A stretch of DNA of 64,000 nt from Paenibacillus sp. LHD-117. GTDB taxonomy: Bacteria; Bacillota; Bacilli; Paenibacillales; Paenibacillaceae. The notes under the pieces are model-generated. The model saw only the letters and a list, made by a program, of their open reading frames with translations. It did not search any database and was not told the DNA's origin. This document shows positions 18,315-26,781 of this stretch, piece after piece (the first letter of the stretch is position 1; every line of letters starts with the position of its first letter). Location: positions 62,001-126,000 of the forward strand of contig NZ_JAVFVT010000008.1 of NCBI RefSeq assembly GCF_030929555.1. The letters run 5' to 3'. The translations under genes were made by a program, and so were the position numbers.

Positions 18315-19327
18315 CCTGCGAGCTTCACACCCATACCCTGCACAGCGACGGCCGGCAGACGCTGCGCGAGCTGGCCGCCGGCGCGGCGGGACTCGGCTTC
18401 GCATGCATCGCATTGACCGATCACAACACGATGAGCGGTCTGCGGGAACGCGCGGAGATCGAGCGAGAGACGGGAATCGCCATTATTCCCGGCATGGAAT
18501 GGACGACCTTTTACGGGCATATGGTGACGATCGGCATGTCGGATTATGCGGACTGGCGGGCTTATGGTCCGGAAGGGCTCGAGGAGGGTCTTGCGCGCAT
18601 TCACGATCAGGGTGGGCTGGCCGGCATGGCGCATCCGTTCCGGGTAGGCAGTCCGATCTGCACCGGATGCTTCTGGGAATACGAGATACGCGACTGGACG
18701 AAGGTCGATTATATCGAAGTTTGGTCGGGAACGTTCCCGCAGATCAAGACGGCCAATGCGCGCGCCTTCGAACTATGGACCGACCGGCTGAATGCCGGCC
18801 TGCGCATCTCCGCCGTTTCCGGCCGCGACTGGCATGAACAGACGGTTACGGAGGAACCTGTTTCCGTGACGTACCTCGGGATCGACGCGGCCGCGCCGGG
18901 AACGATTGCCGATAAGGCGGTCAAAGCACTAGCGCAAGGAAGGGCGTCCGTCACGACCGGACCGCTGCTGGAGTGGACGGTGGAGGCTGGCGGCGAAGTC
19001 CGCACGACGGGAGATACGCTGCAAATCGGCAGGGGACAGGGGCTTCGGGTGACCGCCCGAGTGAAGATCGATTTCGACGTGCGGCCCGGTCTGTGGGAAT
19101 TGCCGGAAGCACCGCTCGCGGTGAAGCTCGTGGGCGGAGCCGGCGAGTTGGCCGTCACGCAGGCGGATGCCTGCTCCGGCGAGTACGAGCTGATATTCAA
19201 CGCGGCCGGGCTGCGGTGGGCGAGAGCCGAGCTGTGGGGAATCGTCCGCGGCGCGCATGTGCGCATCGCATTTACCAATGCCATCTATTTTGCCGGGGAA
19301 CGGGCAGCGAATTTGAGCAAGGGGTGA
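18302..19327 (+). CDS. PHP-domain metallohydrolase (CehA/McbA type)
   Basis: ATG 18302 is chosen because GGGGAGGAGG lies just upstream and it opens directly into the PHP domain. The 341-aa protein has the metal-site motifs ELHTHTLHSDG, ALTDHNT, GMEWTTFYGH, MAHPFR and SGRDWHE in PHP order. A beta-rich C-terminal domain of about 100 aa follows. PHP enzymes hydrolyse phosphoesters using two or three metal ions, and CehA-type members act on other esters too. There is no signal peptide, so it acts in the cytoplasm on the imported solute. It lies between the transporter genes and a GDPD-like gene. Confidence 0.88.
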   Translation: MRWIACELHTHTLHSDGRQTLRELAAGAAGLGFACIALTDHNTMSGLRERAEIERETGIAIIPGMEWTTFYGHMVTIGMSDYADWRAYGPEGLEEGLARIHDQGGLAGMAHPFRVGSPICTGCFWEYEIRDWTKVDYIEVWSGTFPQIKTANARAFELWTDRLNAGLRISAVSGRDWHEQTVTEEPVSVTYLGIDAAAPGTIADKAVKALAQGRASVTTGPLLEWTVEAGGEVRTTGDTLQIGRGQGLRVTARVKIDFDVRPGLWELPEAPLAVKLVGGAGELAVTQADACSGEYELIFNAAGLRWARAELWGIVRGAHVRIAFTNAIYFAGERAANLSKG

Positions 19328-19333
19328 ACGGTT

Positions 19334-20083
19334 ATGGCATTTCCTCTGATTACGGCACATACCGGCTGCATGGGCGAACCGGACAATACGGCCGGATCCG
19401 CTCGAGCGGGAATCGCGCTCGGAGCCGACATTGTCGAGGATGACATTCGCGTTACGCGGGACGGCGTTCCCGTACTGTTCCATGACGAGATTGTAACGTT
19501 GAAGGACGGCACGCAGCTTGGCATTTCATCTTCCTCCTATGAAGAACTCCGCCGAGTGGATATGATTCCGGCGCATGCCAGTAGCAGCGAGACGATCCGG
19601 CTCGGAACGCTCGACGAACTGCTTGCGATCGTTCGCGACGCGGGCCGCCGCGTGAATCTGGATATCAAAGTAAACGAAGCCATCGCGCCGGCTGCGGCAG
19701 CGGTGCGGAAATATGGTCTGGAGGACCAGGCGTTCCTGAGCGGCTGCGGCGCGGACCGGGTGCTTCTGGCGGAAGCCGAGGCGCCCTGGCTGCCGAGGCT
19801 GCTCAATGCCGACGCGGAATGGTTCCTTACCCTGACTTATTCGGAAGCGATGAAGCGGACAATCGAAGCCGCCAAGGCCGCCTCCTGCTTCGGAATCAAC
19901 ATCCATCACCGACTGGTTCGGAAGGAGCTGGTCGCTTCGGCGGGCGACTGCGGGCTGCCGATCTACGCGTGGACGGTCGACGAGCCTGACCAGATGGCGG
20001 CTTTGGCCGCGATGGGCGTCCGCTCCGTCACGACACGCCGCGTTGATCTGGCGATGGAGCTAAAGAGAGGCCAGCGCCGTTGA
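19334..20083 (+). CDS. Glycerophosphodiester phosphodiesterase-like protein
   Basis: The 249-aa cytoplasmic TIM-barrel protein of the GDPD family shows ITAHTGCMGEPDNT, ADIVEDDIRVTRDG, VLFHDE and the C-terminal IYAWTVDEPDQM. The family's first motif is normally HRG followed by PENT. Here the Arg is Thr and the Glu is Asp, so substrate or activity may differ from UgpQ or GlpQ. It would split a glycerophosphodiester into glycerol phosphate and an alcohol. It is the last gene of the LacI-controlled operon. Confidence 0.85.
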   Translation: MAFPLITAHTGCMGEPDNTAGSARAGIALGADIVEDDIRVTRDGVPVLFHDEIVTLKDGTQLGISSSSYEELRRVDMIPAHASSSETIRLGTLDELLAIVRDAGRRVNLDIKVNEAIAPAAAAVRKYGLEDQAFLSGCGADRVLLAEAEAPWLPRLLNADAEWFLTLTYSEAMKRTIEAAKAASCFGINIHHRLVRKELVASAGDCGLPIYAWTVDEPDQMAALAAMGVRSVTTRRVDLAMELKRGQRR

Positions 20084-20155
20084 AGGGAAAGCGGCGAAGC
20101 AAGGAGTAGTACGCAAAGGACCGATACACCATCCGGTTATTGCGCTTCAATAGCT

Positions 20156-20190
20156 GATCGCGGGCGAGAAACGACCCGCGGTCTTTTTTT
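20156..20190 (+). terminator. Rho-independent terminator of the ABC/PHP/GDPD operon
   Basis: GATCGCGGG and CCCGCGGTC form the stem, around CGAGAAACGA, followed by TTTTTTT. Confidence 0.9.
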
Positions 20191-20300
20191 TGTCCATGTC
20201 TTTAGTGGTTGAATACAGAGAAACATTTTCGTATGATTTTGAGAATAGGCAAGATGCCGATCATCTATAATCGGAACACGCGCAGGAGGAGGTTAGAAGG

Positions 20301-20747
20301 ATGAAATTTAGGACAGTAATTGAGCTTGGGGGCAAAACAGCTACCGGATTTGAGGTGCCCGCAGAAGCGGTTGAAGCGCTTGAGCAGGGCAAGAAGCCGG
20401 CTGTGAACGTAACGATCGGCGGACATACATATCGGAGCACGGTTGCCGTTTACGGAGGCAAATACATGCTGCCGCTAAGCGCAGAGAACAGGGGAGCCGC
20501 GGGCGTCTCGGCAGGAGATGAAGTGGAGGTCGAAATTGCGCTCGATATGGAACCGCGCGAGCTCGTTGTGCCTGACGATTTCGCCGAAGCGTTGGGCAGC
20601 GCGCAGTCGGCCAAGGTTTTCTTCGACGGATTGTCTTACAGCAACAGGCGCAGGATCGTGCTGCAGATCGAAGGGGCGAAGACGGAAGAGACCCGCAAAC
20701 GCCGCATCGACAAGTCGATCCTATCGCTGATCGAAGGGAAGATATGA
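20301..20747 (+). CDS. YdeI/OmpD-associated-like protein (DUF1905 domain)
   Basis: The 148-aa protein begins with a DUF1905 small barrel (FRTVIELGGKTATGFEVPAEAVEAL, GGHTYRSTVAVYGGKYMLPL and VSAGDEVEVEIALD). A C-terminal YdeI helical region follows (LSYSNRRRIVLQIEGAKTEETRKRRIDKSI). The family is cytoplasmic and its biochemical role is not established. AGGAGGAGG precedes the ATG. It overlaps the kinase-like gene by 4 bases and so forms a two-gene unit with it. Confidence 0.85.
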   Translation: MKFRTVIELGGKTATGFEVPAEAVEALEQGKKPAVNVTIGGHTYRSTVAVYGGKYMLPLSAENRGAAGVSAGDEVEVEIALDMEPRELVVPDDFAEALGSAQSAKVFFDGLSYSNRRRIVLQIEGAKTEETRKRRIDKSILSLIEGKI

Positions 20748-21670
20748 TGGCCGCGATCGAGGAGCGTACGTTGAAATGGATCGAAAGAGCGGTGCATCCC
20801 GAAGCGAAAGCGCATTCGGTCGAACGGTTGAAAGGCGGGGTATCCACGCCCATCCATCGAGTGATGCTGGACGTGCAGGGGAAGAGCTGCCAGTACGTGC
20901 TCCGGCAGTTTACGGACAAGGAGTGGCTGCAGAACGAACCTGATCTGGCGAGGCACGAAGCGGAAAGTTTGCGCAGGGCTTCGGGAACGCCCAGCGTTCT
21001 GGCGCCGGAAGTCGTCGCTTACGATGAAACAGGAAACGAATGCGGACTGCCGACCTTGCTGATGACGCATTTGGAAGGGCAGGTTGTGCTGGAGCCTGAA
21101 AATGTGACGCTATGGACGGATCGCATGGCCGGCAAGCTTGCGCAGCTGCACGCGGGAGCGAGTGTAGGGAGGGAGGGTTTCCCTTGGAAATACGGCGCGT
21201 ACAGCAATCCTGCCAGGTTCGATGCGACAGCCTGGACAGCCATTCCGGATCAGTGGAAAAGGGCCATCGACATTTTAATGGGACCTAAACCTTCTTTTGT
21301 GCCGAGATTCATCCACCGGGACTACCATCCGACGAACATGCTATGGGTGGACGGCGAGATCAGCGGCATCGTCGATTGGGTGAACGGCTGCATCGGACCG
21401 GCTGGCATCGATGTCGGCCATTGCCGAGTCAATCTGTGTCAGCTTCACAGCGTGGACGTTGCCGATGCCTTTCTGGCGGCCTATCAGCGGTACTCGGGCG
21501 ATTCGTTCGATTACGACCCTTACTGGGACTTGGCCACGCTCGTCGATTACGCCTACTGGACTCCCGAGGTGTATCAAGGGTGGATCGACCTCGGCTTCAC
21601 TAGCCTCACGAACGAACTGGTGGCAAAGCGCTTGGACGCTTATTTGGAGAGCGTGCTGGCGAGGTGTTAA
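20744..21670 (+). CDS. Aminoglycoside phosphotransferase (APH) family kinase
   Basis: The 308-aa protein has the protein-kinase-like APH fold. It has the Brenner motif FIHRDYHPTNMLW (catalytic Asp) and the DFG-equivalent GIVDWVNGCIGPAGIDVGH. The family covers antibiotic, choline, homoserine and sugar kinases. The sequence alone does not show resistance, and a metabolic small-molecule kinase is as likely. The ATG overlaps the stop of the YdeI-like gene. Confidence 0.88.
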   Translation: MMAAIEERTLKWIERAVHPEAKAHSVERLKGGVSTPIHRVMLDVQGKSCQYVLRQFTDKEWLQNEPDLARHEAESLRRASGTPSVLAPEVVAYDETGNECGLPTLLMTHLEGQVVLEPENVTLWTDRMAGKLAQLHAGASVGREGFPWKYGAYSNPARFDATAWTAIPDQWKRAIDILMGPKPSFVPRFIHRDYHPTNMLWVDGEISGIVDWVNGCIGPAGIDVGHCRVNLCQLHSVDVADAFLAAYQRYSGDSFDYDPYWDLATLVDYAYWTPEVYQGWIDLGFTSLTNELVAKRLDAYLESVLARC

Positions 21671-21712
21671 TCGTGCAGCACGGATTTTAAATTAAATAGA
21701 ATAGATTTAGAT

Positions 21713-21747
21713 ACAGCCTTTCATTCGTTGAAAAGGCTGTTTTTTTT
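21713..21747 (+). terminator. Terminator after the APH-like kinase gene
   Basis: ACAGCCTTT and AAAGGCTGT form the stem, followed by a run of T. Confidence 0.85.
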
Positions 21748-21788
21748 AATATTAAAGCGACAAGGGGAGGGATTGCTCTTAAAGATGG

Positions 21789-21914
21789 GTGTTGGAATTA
21801 TTAGCAGAGTTCATGACATTGCACACATTAGGATTTCTCGTCATGTTTATTGTGGGTTTGTTAGTGATTGGGGCAGGTTATAAATATGAAAAAATAATAT
21901 TCCAATTTATTTAA
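21789..21914 (+). CDS. Small membrane protein, 41 aa (hypothetical)
   Basis: A GTG at 21789 opens a 41-codon frame. Its middle is a clear membrane helix (LGFLVMFIVGLLVIGAG) followed by a basic and aromatic tail YKYEKIIFQFI. The Shine-Dalgarno sequence is weak. An overlapping ATG frame at 21785 gives a less protein-like 32-aa product. Base composition is AT-rich, as in the next two genes. It is supported only by the helix and by the similar small gene downstream. Confidence 0.4.
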   Translation: MLELLAEFMTLHTLGFLVMFIVGLLVIGAGYKYEKIIFQFI

Positions 21915-21960
21915 AATTGAAATGAGCATGGATATTACTTGGTAACGAGAGGGATGAAGT

Positions 21961-22260
21961 ATGGACAAGAGTTATTTCGAACTTGTGAACTACAACCCAG
22001 ATAAACATTGGCATATTGAATATTTTAATGGGGATCAGACCATAGAAGCAATTGCTTTTCAAAGGAAACATATCGATATTTGGGATGTGTTTTTTAACGA
22101 TTGGGTCGACGAAGGCGAATGCCACAGCATCATTCATGAATCGGATGGTTATATTGACCCGGTGTTTGGCGCATATCTATTTGGCGAGGAAGAGAATCAA
22201 GTCATAAAAAGGTTCCATGATTGGGTAAGCAAGGTGCTGCTGCCTCATCGGCACAAATGA
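21961..22260 (+). CDS. Hypothetical 99-aa acidic protein
   Basis: The protein is not recognised. It is soluble, acidic and rich in aromatic residues (HWHIEYFNGDQTIEAIAF, IDIWDVFFNDWVDEGE and IHESDGYIDPVFGAYLFGEEE). GAGAGGGATGA precedes the ATG. Codon use is clearly more AT-rich than in neighbouring genes. It overlaps a 45-aa membrane-protein frame by 4 bases. The size and composition suggest a small immunity-type or accessory protein, but there is no direct evidence. Confidence 0.65.
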   Translation: MDKSYFELVNYNPDKHWHIEYFNGDQTIEAIAFQRKHIDIWDVFFNDWVDEGECHSIIHESDGYIDPVFGAYLFGEEENQVIKRFHDWVSKVLLPHRHK

Positions 22261-22394
22261 CTCGCGAATCGAAGAACGAAAAGTTATGGATCAAACTATT
22301 TTATGTGTTATTAGCTTGGGAGTCTGTTTCATTATTGGCTCTGGGCGCTCTTGTTACTTTGGCAGGAATCCTAGTAATAATGCATGTGTGGTAA
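22257..22394 (+). CDS. Small membrane protein, 45 aa (hypothetical)
   Basis: The ATG at 22257 overlaps the preceding stop as ATGA. The frame begins with the charged MTRESKNEK. The rest is hydrophobic (LWIKLFYVLLAWESVSLLA, then GALVTLAGILVIMHVW), giving one long or two short membrane helices. The coupling to the 99-aa gene and the clean topology support a real gene. The function is unknown. Confidence 0.55.
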   Translation: MTRESKNEKLWIKLFYVLLAWESVSLLALGALVTLAGILVIMHVW

Positions 22395-22439
22395 CTAAAG
22401 GAGAAGCGTTATCGAGTGTTTTCGGTTTGCTCCTCATAT

Positions 22440-22640
22440 CGGGGCACAAACAAGCTGTAGGTACGTTTCGCGCACCTACAGCCCCCGGATCGGGGCACGA
22501 ACGAGCTGCAGGTACGTTTCGCGTACCTACAGCCTCCGGATCAGGGCACGAACGAGCTGTAGGTACGTTTCGCGTATCTACAGCCCTCAGATCGAGGTAA
22601 GAACGAGCTGCAGGTACGTTTCGCGTACCTACAGCTTCCG
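22440..22640 (+). repeat. Hairpin array 1: four units of 51 bp
   Basis: The hairpin GCTGTAGGTACG-N-CGTACCTACAGC begins at 22454, 22505, 22556 and 22607, an exact 51-base period. The loop TTTCG and the spacer (CCGGATCGGGGCACGAAC-like) are also conserved. The unit is therefore a tandem repeat, not a repeat with unique spacers. Because 51 divides by 3, both strands stay open and give spurious 17-residue repeat proteins. It lies between the small-gene cluster and a convergent terminator. A related array in inverse orientation is at 56848-57163. Confidence 0.9.
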
Positions 22641-22667
22641 AAACGAAGCCAGCCAGCAGCCATGAAC

Positions 22668-22716
22668 AAAAAGACGACCCGCGCTCCGCGATAAAGGAGC
22701 GCAAGGTCGTCTTTTT
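22668..22716. terminator. Bidirectional terminator
   Basis: AAAAAGACGACC and GGTCGTCTTTTT, with inner GCGCTCC/GGAGCGC, form one long perfect stem. It separates the small-gene cluster (+) from the convergent hypothetical gene (-). Confidence 0.92.
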
Positions 22717-22732
22717 ACATCAAACGTTTCAG

Positions 22733-23179
22733 TTATTGCTGCCCCGCAGGCATAATCCGATAAGCGGAGCGTCCATCGGCATCCGATGCCGCGCCGTCCT
22801 CGGCAGTCAACGCCCAGCCGAACGAGAGCACGGAAGCGAGCGAAGCCGCTTCCGCCTCCGTTAGCGAAGCGACGACCGCTTCCGCGCCGGGCTCAAGGAT
22901 GAGCTCGGCATCCTGCCGAAGCGCGACGAAGATCCAGCTATGGATGCCGCGGATCGTGTTGTATTTGATCTGGTAGCCGTTCGCCACGGCTTCCTTGAAC
23001 GTATCCGGCTGCTCGGCTGCAACCGCCCGAATGCCCACGTAGTCGAACTGAAACTTACTGTCGTCCTTCGGCAGGTTGCCGCTGCCCACACGCTCGATCA
23101 GCTGCTCGTTCGTCCAGCCCAGCGACTTTAGCGACTCGAGCTGCAGCGCATCCCACTGGGAAAGCTTCGTTTTCGTCAT
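22733..23179 (-). CDS. Conserved-looking hypothetical protein, 148 aa
   Basis: The ATG at 23179 follows AAGGAG by 8 bases. A longer GTG reading is less likely. The soluble protein MTKTKLSQWDALQLESLKSL has a helical N-terminal half, a central IKYNTIRGIHSWIFVALRQD beta segment and an acidic Ala/Glu-rich C-terminal part. No domain is recognised, and there is no signal peptide or membrane segment. It lies downstream of the oligopeptide-binding protein gene but separated from it by a hairpin, so it is probably transcribed with or just after it. Confidence 0.6.
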   Translation of the reverse strand: MTKTKLSQWDALQLESLKSLGWTNEQLIERVGSGNLPKDDSKFQFDYVGIRAVAAEQPDTFKEAVANGYQIKYNTIRGIHSWIFVALRQDAELILEPGAEAVVASLTEAEAASLASVLSFGWALTAEDGAASDADGRSAYRIMPAGQQ

Positions 23180-23220
23180 GTCGATCACTCCTTATGATTA
23201 GCATCGAATTAGGCCTTAGA

Positions 23221-23280
23221 CGAAAGAGACGCTCCCGGACCATCAGGCGTTGGCCGACCGGTCGGGAGCAGTCTCTTTCG
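23221..23280 (-). terminator. Hairpin after the oligopeptide-binding protein gene
   Basis: CGAAAGAGAC-GCTCCCG and CGGGAGC-AGTCTCTTTCG form a long stem just past the stop of the minus-strand binding-protein gene. The T-run is poor, so it may be an inefficient terminator or a 3' stabiliser. Confidence 0.55.
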
Positions 23281-23285
23281 TATCC

Positions 23286-25115
23286 TTATTTGCTTGCTTT
23301 GTATGCGTTCAGGAACTCTTTTGCTTTCGCCGCATCGGCTTTCAGCTCAAGTCCCGTCTTCACGATCGGGCTAAGCGTGGAAGTTGCTTTGAACTTGTTG
23401 CCGCCGTAGTATGCGAGAAACTCGTCTTGGTTGATGGAGAACAGCACGGCTTTGCGCAGATCCGCGCTTTCCGCGATCGGACGGTTCTTCGTGTTGAACA
23501 GCAGGTAGGAAACTGCGTTGCTCGGCAGCGTCTGCAGCGAAAGCTTGCTGTCGCCCTTCACGATATCGAATTTCGTCTCGGATACGCCGTAGTACAGGTG
23601 AATCTCGCCGCTGCGAAGCGCGGACAACGTGCTGTCGGCGTCTTTGATGAAGCGGACTTTGATGTTGTTGATTCTAGGCTCATGCTCCGTGCCTTTCATG
23701 TAGGCCGGGTTATTGTAGAAGATCGCTTCGTAATCGTTTTTGGACGACAGGATGTAAGGGCCGCTCGTGTACAGCGTATTGTTGTACGCGCTGCCTTCCG
23801 TTACGGTATTTTGGTCGCCGTAAGGGATGTCCTTGTTCGGGTCGAACTTCGCGACGTCGTACGTGTTGATGGCTTCGACTTGTTTCTTGGATACGATGCC
23901 CGCGGATTGATGCGCCAGGTAGTTCAACACTTGCGGGAACGGCTCCGTTGTCGTTACTTTCAAGACCTGGTACTTGCCTTCGGCGTTGTTGGCTTGGTTC
24001 TTGTCGGAGACAAGCGCCGTAATTTTGGAATCCAGGCCTTCTTCCAGAGCGTTCTTCACCGTGAAGTCATTGCCGGATACTTTAATGCCTTCAAGCGAAA
24101 CGATATCCGTTACGACTTCGGCCGATTTGATATGCTCGTGCAGCGTGTACGTGCGGTGGTCAGGCACCGAGTTTTTGTCCTTAGCGCGGTTCAGCGAGAA
24201 GATCGCGTCGTCCAAACCTACACGCTCGCCTGTGTCGACGGCCAGCTTGTCCTTGATCGCCGCGAAGTTGATGTCGTCGCGCAGGATGAAGTAGTAATCG
24301 GAGTTGCCTTCCGCGATGGCATGGTTCAACGACAGCGAGCCGGTCGACGTAATTTGGTCGTCGTCCGTCAGGTTTACCAGACGCACGTATTGGTTCGTAT
24401 TGATAATGTTGATGGAGCCGTCGTTGCCTTTGATCGGATCAAGCGACGTCAGCGTCGGCATTGTGGATTGAAGCACCAGCGCGTCTTTGCCGCGTTTCGA
24501 TTGGTCCTTGAAGTCCAGCTCTTCCCATGGCAGGGAACGGGACTTGGACAGGCGTACGGAATCCTTGTTCAGCACTTCTTGGTTCAGCGCTTGGGCCTTC
24601 AGCGAGCTGTAAAGCGGAGCGATATACGCGTTGTCGAACACGAGCTTCTGCTCGAACTCTTTGTATGTTGCCGCGAATTCTTCCGGCGTTTGCGCGGCCG
24701 CTTGGTCGATCAGCGCGTCGATCTCGGGATTGGACATAATGCTGTAGTCGCCGCCCGTCTTGAACAGCGAACGAACCGCGTAGTCCGGGTTGCCCGTTAC
24801 CGTCGTCCAGCCGGACAACGCAACGTCGAAGTTGCCTGCGTCTTGCTGCGCTTTGAAGCTGCTATAATCGGCTTGTACGTTCAGCTTCACGTTAAAACCG
24901 TTCTTGTTCAGCTGGTCGCGGATGATGTTGAGATCCGCTTCGTTGGCGCTCATGCCGAGCACCTCGATGTCTACCGGATTGCTGTCGACGACTTCAGTTC
25001 CTTCGGTCGGCGCCGGCGATTCGGATACGTCGTTCTTGGTCGTGAGCTTGCAGCCGCTAAGTACAATGGATAAGCTGAGCAGAAGCAACGCGCCGAATTT
25101 GACTTTGTTCTTCAT
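23286..25115 (-). CDS. Oligopeptide ABC transporter substrate-binding lipoprotein (family 5)
   Basis: The 609-aa protein has the lipoprotein signal MKNKVKFGALLLLSLSIVLS and the lipobox Cys at residue 22. GGAGGGG precedes the ATG. The mature part has the features of solute-binding family 5 (OppA/DppA), with internal order differing from classic OppA. The region QSTMPTLTSLDPIKGNDGS, near residue 210, is the normal N-terminal signature (LDP), while about 170 residues before it resemble the family's C-terminal half. That suggests a circularly permuted or partially duplicated arrangement. It delivers peptides or nickel chelates to the permeases encoded upstream. Confidence 0.88.
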   Translation of the reverse strand: MKNKVKFGALLLLSLSIVLSGCKLTTKNDVSESPAPTEGTEVVDSNPVDIEVLGMSANEADLNIIRDQLNKNGFNVKLNVQADYSSFKAQQDAGNFDVALSGWTTVTGNPDYAVRSLFKTGGDYSIMSNPEIDALIDQAAAQTPEEFAATYKEFEQKLVFDNAYIAPLYSSLKAQALNQEVLNKDSVRLSKSRSLPWEELDFKDQSKRGKDALVLQSTMPTLTSLDPIKGNDGSINIINTNQYVRLVNLTDDDQITSTGSLSLNHAIAEGNSDYYFILRDDINFAAIKDKLAVDTGERVGLDDAIFSLNRAKDKNSVPDHRTYTLHEHIKSAEVVTDIVSLEGIKVSGNDFTVKNALEEGLDSKITALVSDKNQANNAEGKYQVLKVTTTEPFPQVLNYLAHQSAGIVSKKQVEAINTYDVAKFDPNKDIPYGDQNTVTEGSAYNNTLYTSGPYILSSKNDYEAIFYNNPAYMKGTEHEPRINNIKVRFIKDADSTLSALRSGEIHLYYGVSETKFDIVKGDSKLSLQTLPSNAVSYLLFNTKNRPIAESADLRKAVLFSINQDEFLAYYGGNKFKATSTLSPIVKTGLELKADAAKAKEFLNAYKASK

Positions 25116-25239
25116 GGTGTTCCCCTCCAGAGAAAATATATATTTTTTAACTCACATTCATTCATCGTCCATTCATGGTTTCGAAACGTAGAAGTCGATG
25201 GAATATGAACGAGGTTACGGTGTGGTGAAACAAGCTTTG

Positions 25240-26748
25240 CTAGTCCAGCTTCGGATCAAGCGCGTCGCGCAGCCCGTCGCCAAGGAAGTTGAACGACAGA
25301 ACGAGCCCGATGATCGCAAGGCCGGGGTAGATCGCGGTATAGGAATGCGTTTCGAGATACGCACTTCCCAGCTTTAGTATATTGCCCCATTCCGGAATAT
25401 GCGGTTCAACGCCCAGTCCCAAGAAGCTCAAGCTGCTGGTCGAGATAACGGCCGTACCAATGGTCAGCGTCGACTTGACGATCATCGGCGCTAGAGAGTT
25501 CGGCACGATGTGTTTGATTAGGATGGTCAAGTCGCCGGAGCCGAATGCCCGCGCCGCTTGCACGTACTCAAGCGTGGATACGAGCATGACGTTCGCCCTC
25601 ATGGTACGAGCGTAGGTCGGGATCGCGCCGACGCTGAGTGCCAGAATCAGGTTGGCGGTGCTTGCGCCGAATGCAGCGATAATCGCGATCGCGAGCAGGA
25701 TGCCGGGAATCGCGTACAAAATATCGAGCGCCCGCATAATGACGTTGTCGGTCTGGCGGCCGTAATAACCGGAGATTGCGCCAAGCGCTCCTCCGATCAA
25801 CACGGGGATGAGCGTGGACAGCAAGCCGACAACGAGGGAGATTCGCGCGCCGAACACGATCCGGGAGAACAAGTCCCGGCCGAAGTTATCCGTGCCGAGC
25901 GGGTATTCAAGGCTCGGCGGCTGGAAGATCGCGCCGTAATTATTGTCAATCGCCATGCCGTAGTCGAAGGTCAAGTAACTCGTAACGGACAAGGCGAGCA
26001 AAAACAGGATAAAAAGCAACCCGAGCATCGACGTAGAGCTTCTGGACAAACGGTCGACGATGTCGCTCACCTTGGAGCCGGATGTATAACCTTTATCCCG
26101 CAGCTTCGCGATGAGCAGCAGCCCAAGGAATAAGGCGAACAGATTGCCGGTTGCCGCGGTCGCGATGAGGAGGACCGCAAGCAACCACATCCAGCGCGGC
26201 AGCACCGTTCCGTTCGCGAATCTGGCGATCAGAAGCAAGGCGATCAGCTGCACCGCGGCCGCCAAGAGCAGAAGGAACATGCCGGGCAGGAACCCGTTCG
26301 AGACATAGGGCTTGAACAGGTTAAGCGACGAAACCGCGAATACGAGCAAGGTTGTCAATAACGTATAGACGGCTAGCGTATAAGCCGCGTTTTTCTTTCG
26401 CTTGACGAGCTGGAACGCCGAGGCCGCCACAAAGACGTTGGCCGTGAGCAAGCTTAGCATGAGCACGTATCCCAAGCTTCTCGCCGCCGTGCCGATCTCG
26501 CCCTTGCTGATCAAGTTGCTTCGAATCCATAACCAGGCGGCGAGCTGAAGCACTGCGAACGCGAAGTACGCGATGCTGAAGATCAGCACGGCAGGCCGAA
26601 ACGCTCCTTCTGCGGGGATGTAGCTATTCACAAGAAAGACGAGCGCCAGCGCAAGGGTGATGATGCCCGCGAAGCTGGCTTGTCCGTATTCGGGGGCCGA
26701 CTTCAGCCGGAAGTTGATCTCTTGTTTGGTGATGCCTATATTCGTCAC
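25240..26748 (-). CDS. Oligopeptide ABC transporter permease (DppC/OppC type) with extended N-terminus
   Basis: The start is taken as GTG 26748, with AGGTG 8 bases upstream. A GTG at 26757 is possible. The 502-aa protein is about 200 aa longer than usual. The first half carries about six extra hydrophobic segments. The second half is a normal OppC with [18 protein letters not shown], the EAA loop [22 protein letters not shown] and the tail [12 protein letters not shown]. It forms the channel with the next minus-strand gene. The extension may be an added sensing or assembly domain. Confidence 0.9.
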   Translation of the reverse strand: MTNIGITKQEINFRLKSAPEYGQASFAGIITLALALVFLVNSYIPAEGAFRPAVLIFSIAYFAFAVLQLAAWLWIRSNLISKGEIGTAARSLGYVLMLSLLTANVFVAASAFQLVKRKKNAAYTLAVYTLLTTLLVFAVSSLNLFKPYVSNGFLPGMFLLLLAAAVQLIALLLIARFANGTVLPRWMWLLAVLLIATAATGNLFALFLGLLLIAKLRDKGYTSGSKVSDIVDRLSRSSTSMLGLLFILFLLALSVTSYLTFDYGMAIDNNYGAIFQPPSLEYPLGTDNFGRDLFSRIVFGARISLVVGLLSTLIPVLIGGALGAISGYYGRQTDNVIMRALDILYAIPGILLAIAIIAAFGASTANLILALSVGAIPTYARTMRANVMLVSTLEYVQAARAFGSGDLTILIKHIVPNSLAPMIVKSTLTIGTAVISTSSLSFLGLGVEPHIPEWGNILKLGSAYLETHSYTAIYPGLAIIGLVLSFNFLGDGLRDALDPKLD

Positions 26749-26781
26749 GAGTAGCACCTGCTTTATGATGTTAAACTCTCA

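Noticed and set aside
20744..21670. Antibiotic resistance call for the APH-family kinase
   Set aside because: Only generic APH motifs are present. The family includes many metabolic kinases and the context gives no drug link.
22440..22640. CRISPR-like array
   Set aside because: The whole 51-base unit, including the spacer, is conserved and no cas genes are nearby. It is a tandem repeat.
23250..25073. 607-codon plus-strand frame opposite the oligopeptide-binding protein
   Set aside because: It mirrors a GC-rich gene, is rich in Arg/Val/Gln and has no domain. The minus-strand gene has a signal peptide and family motifs.
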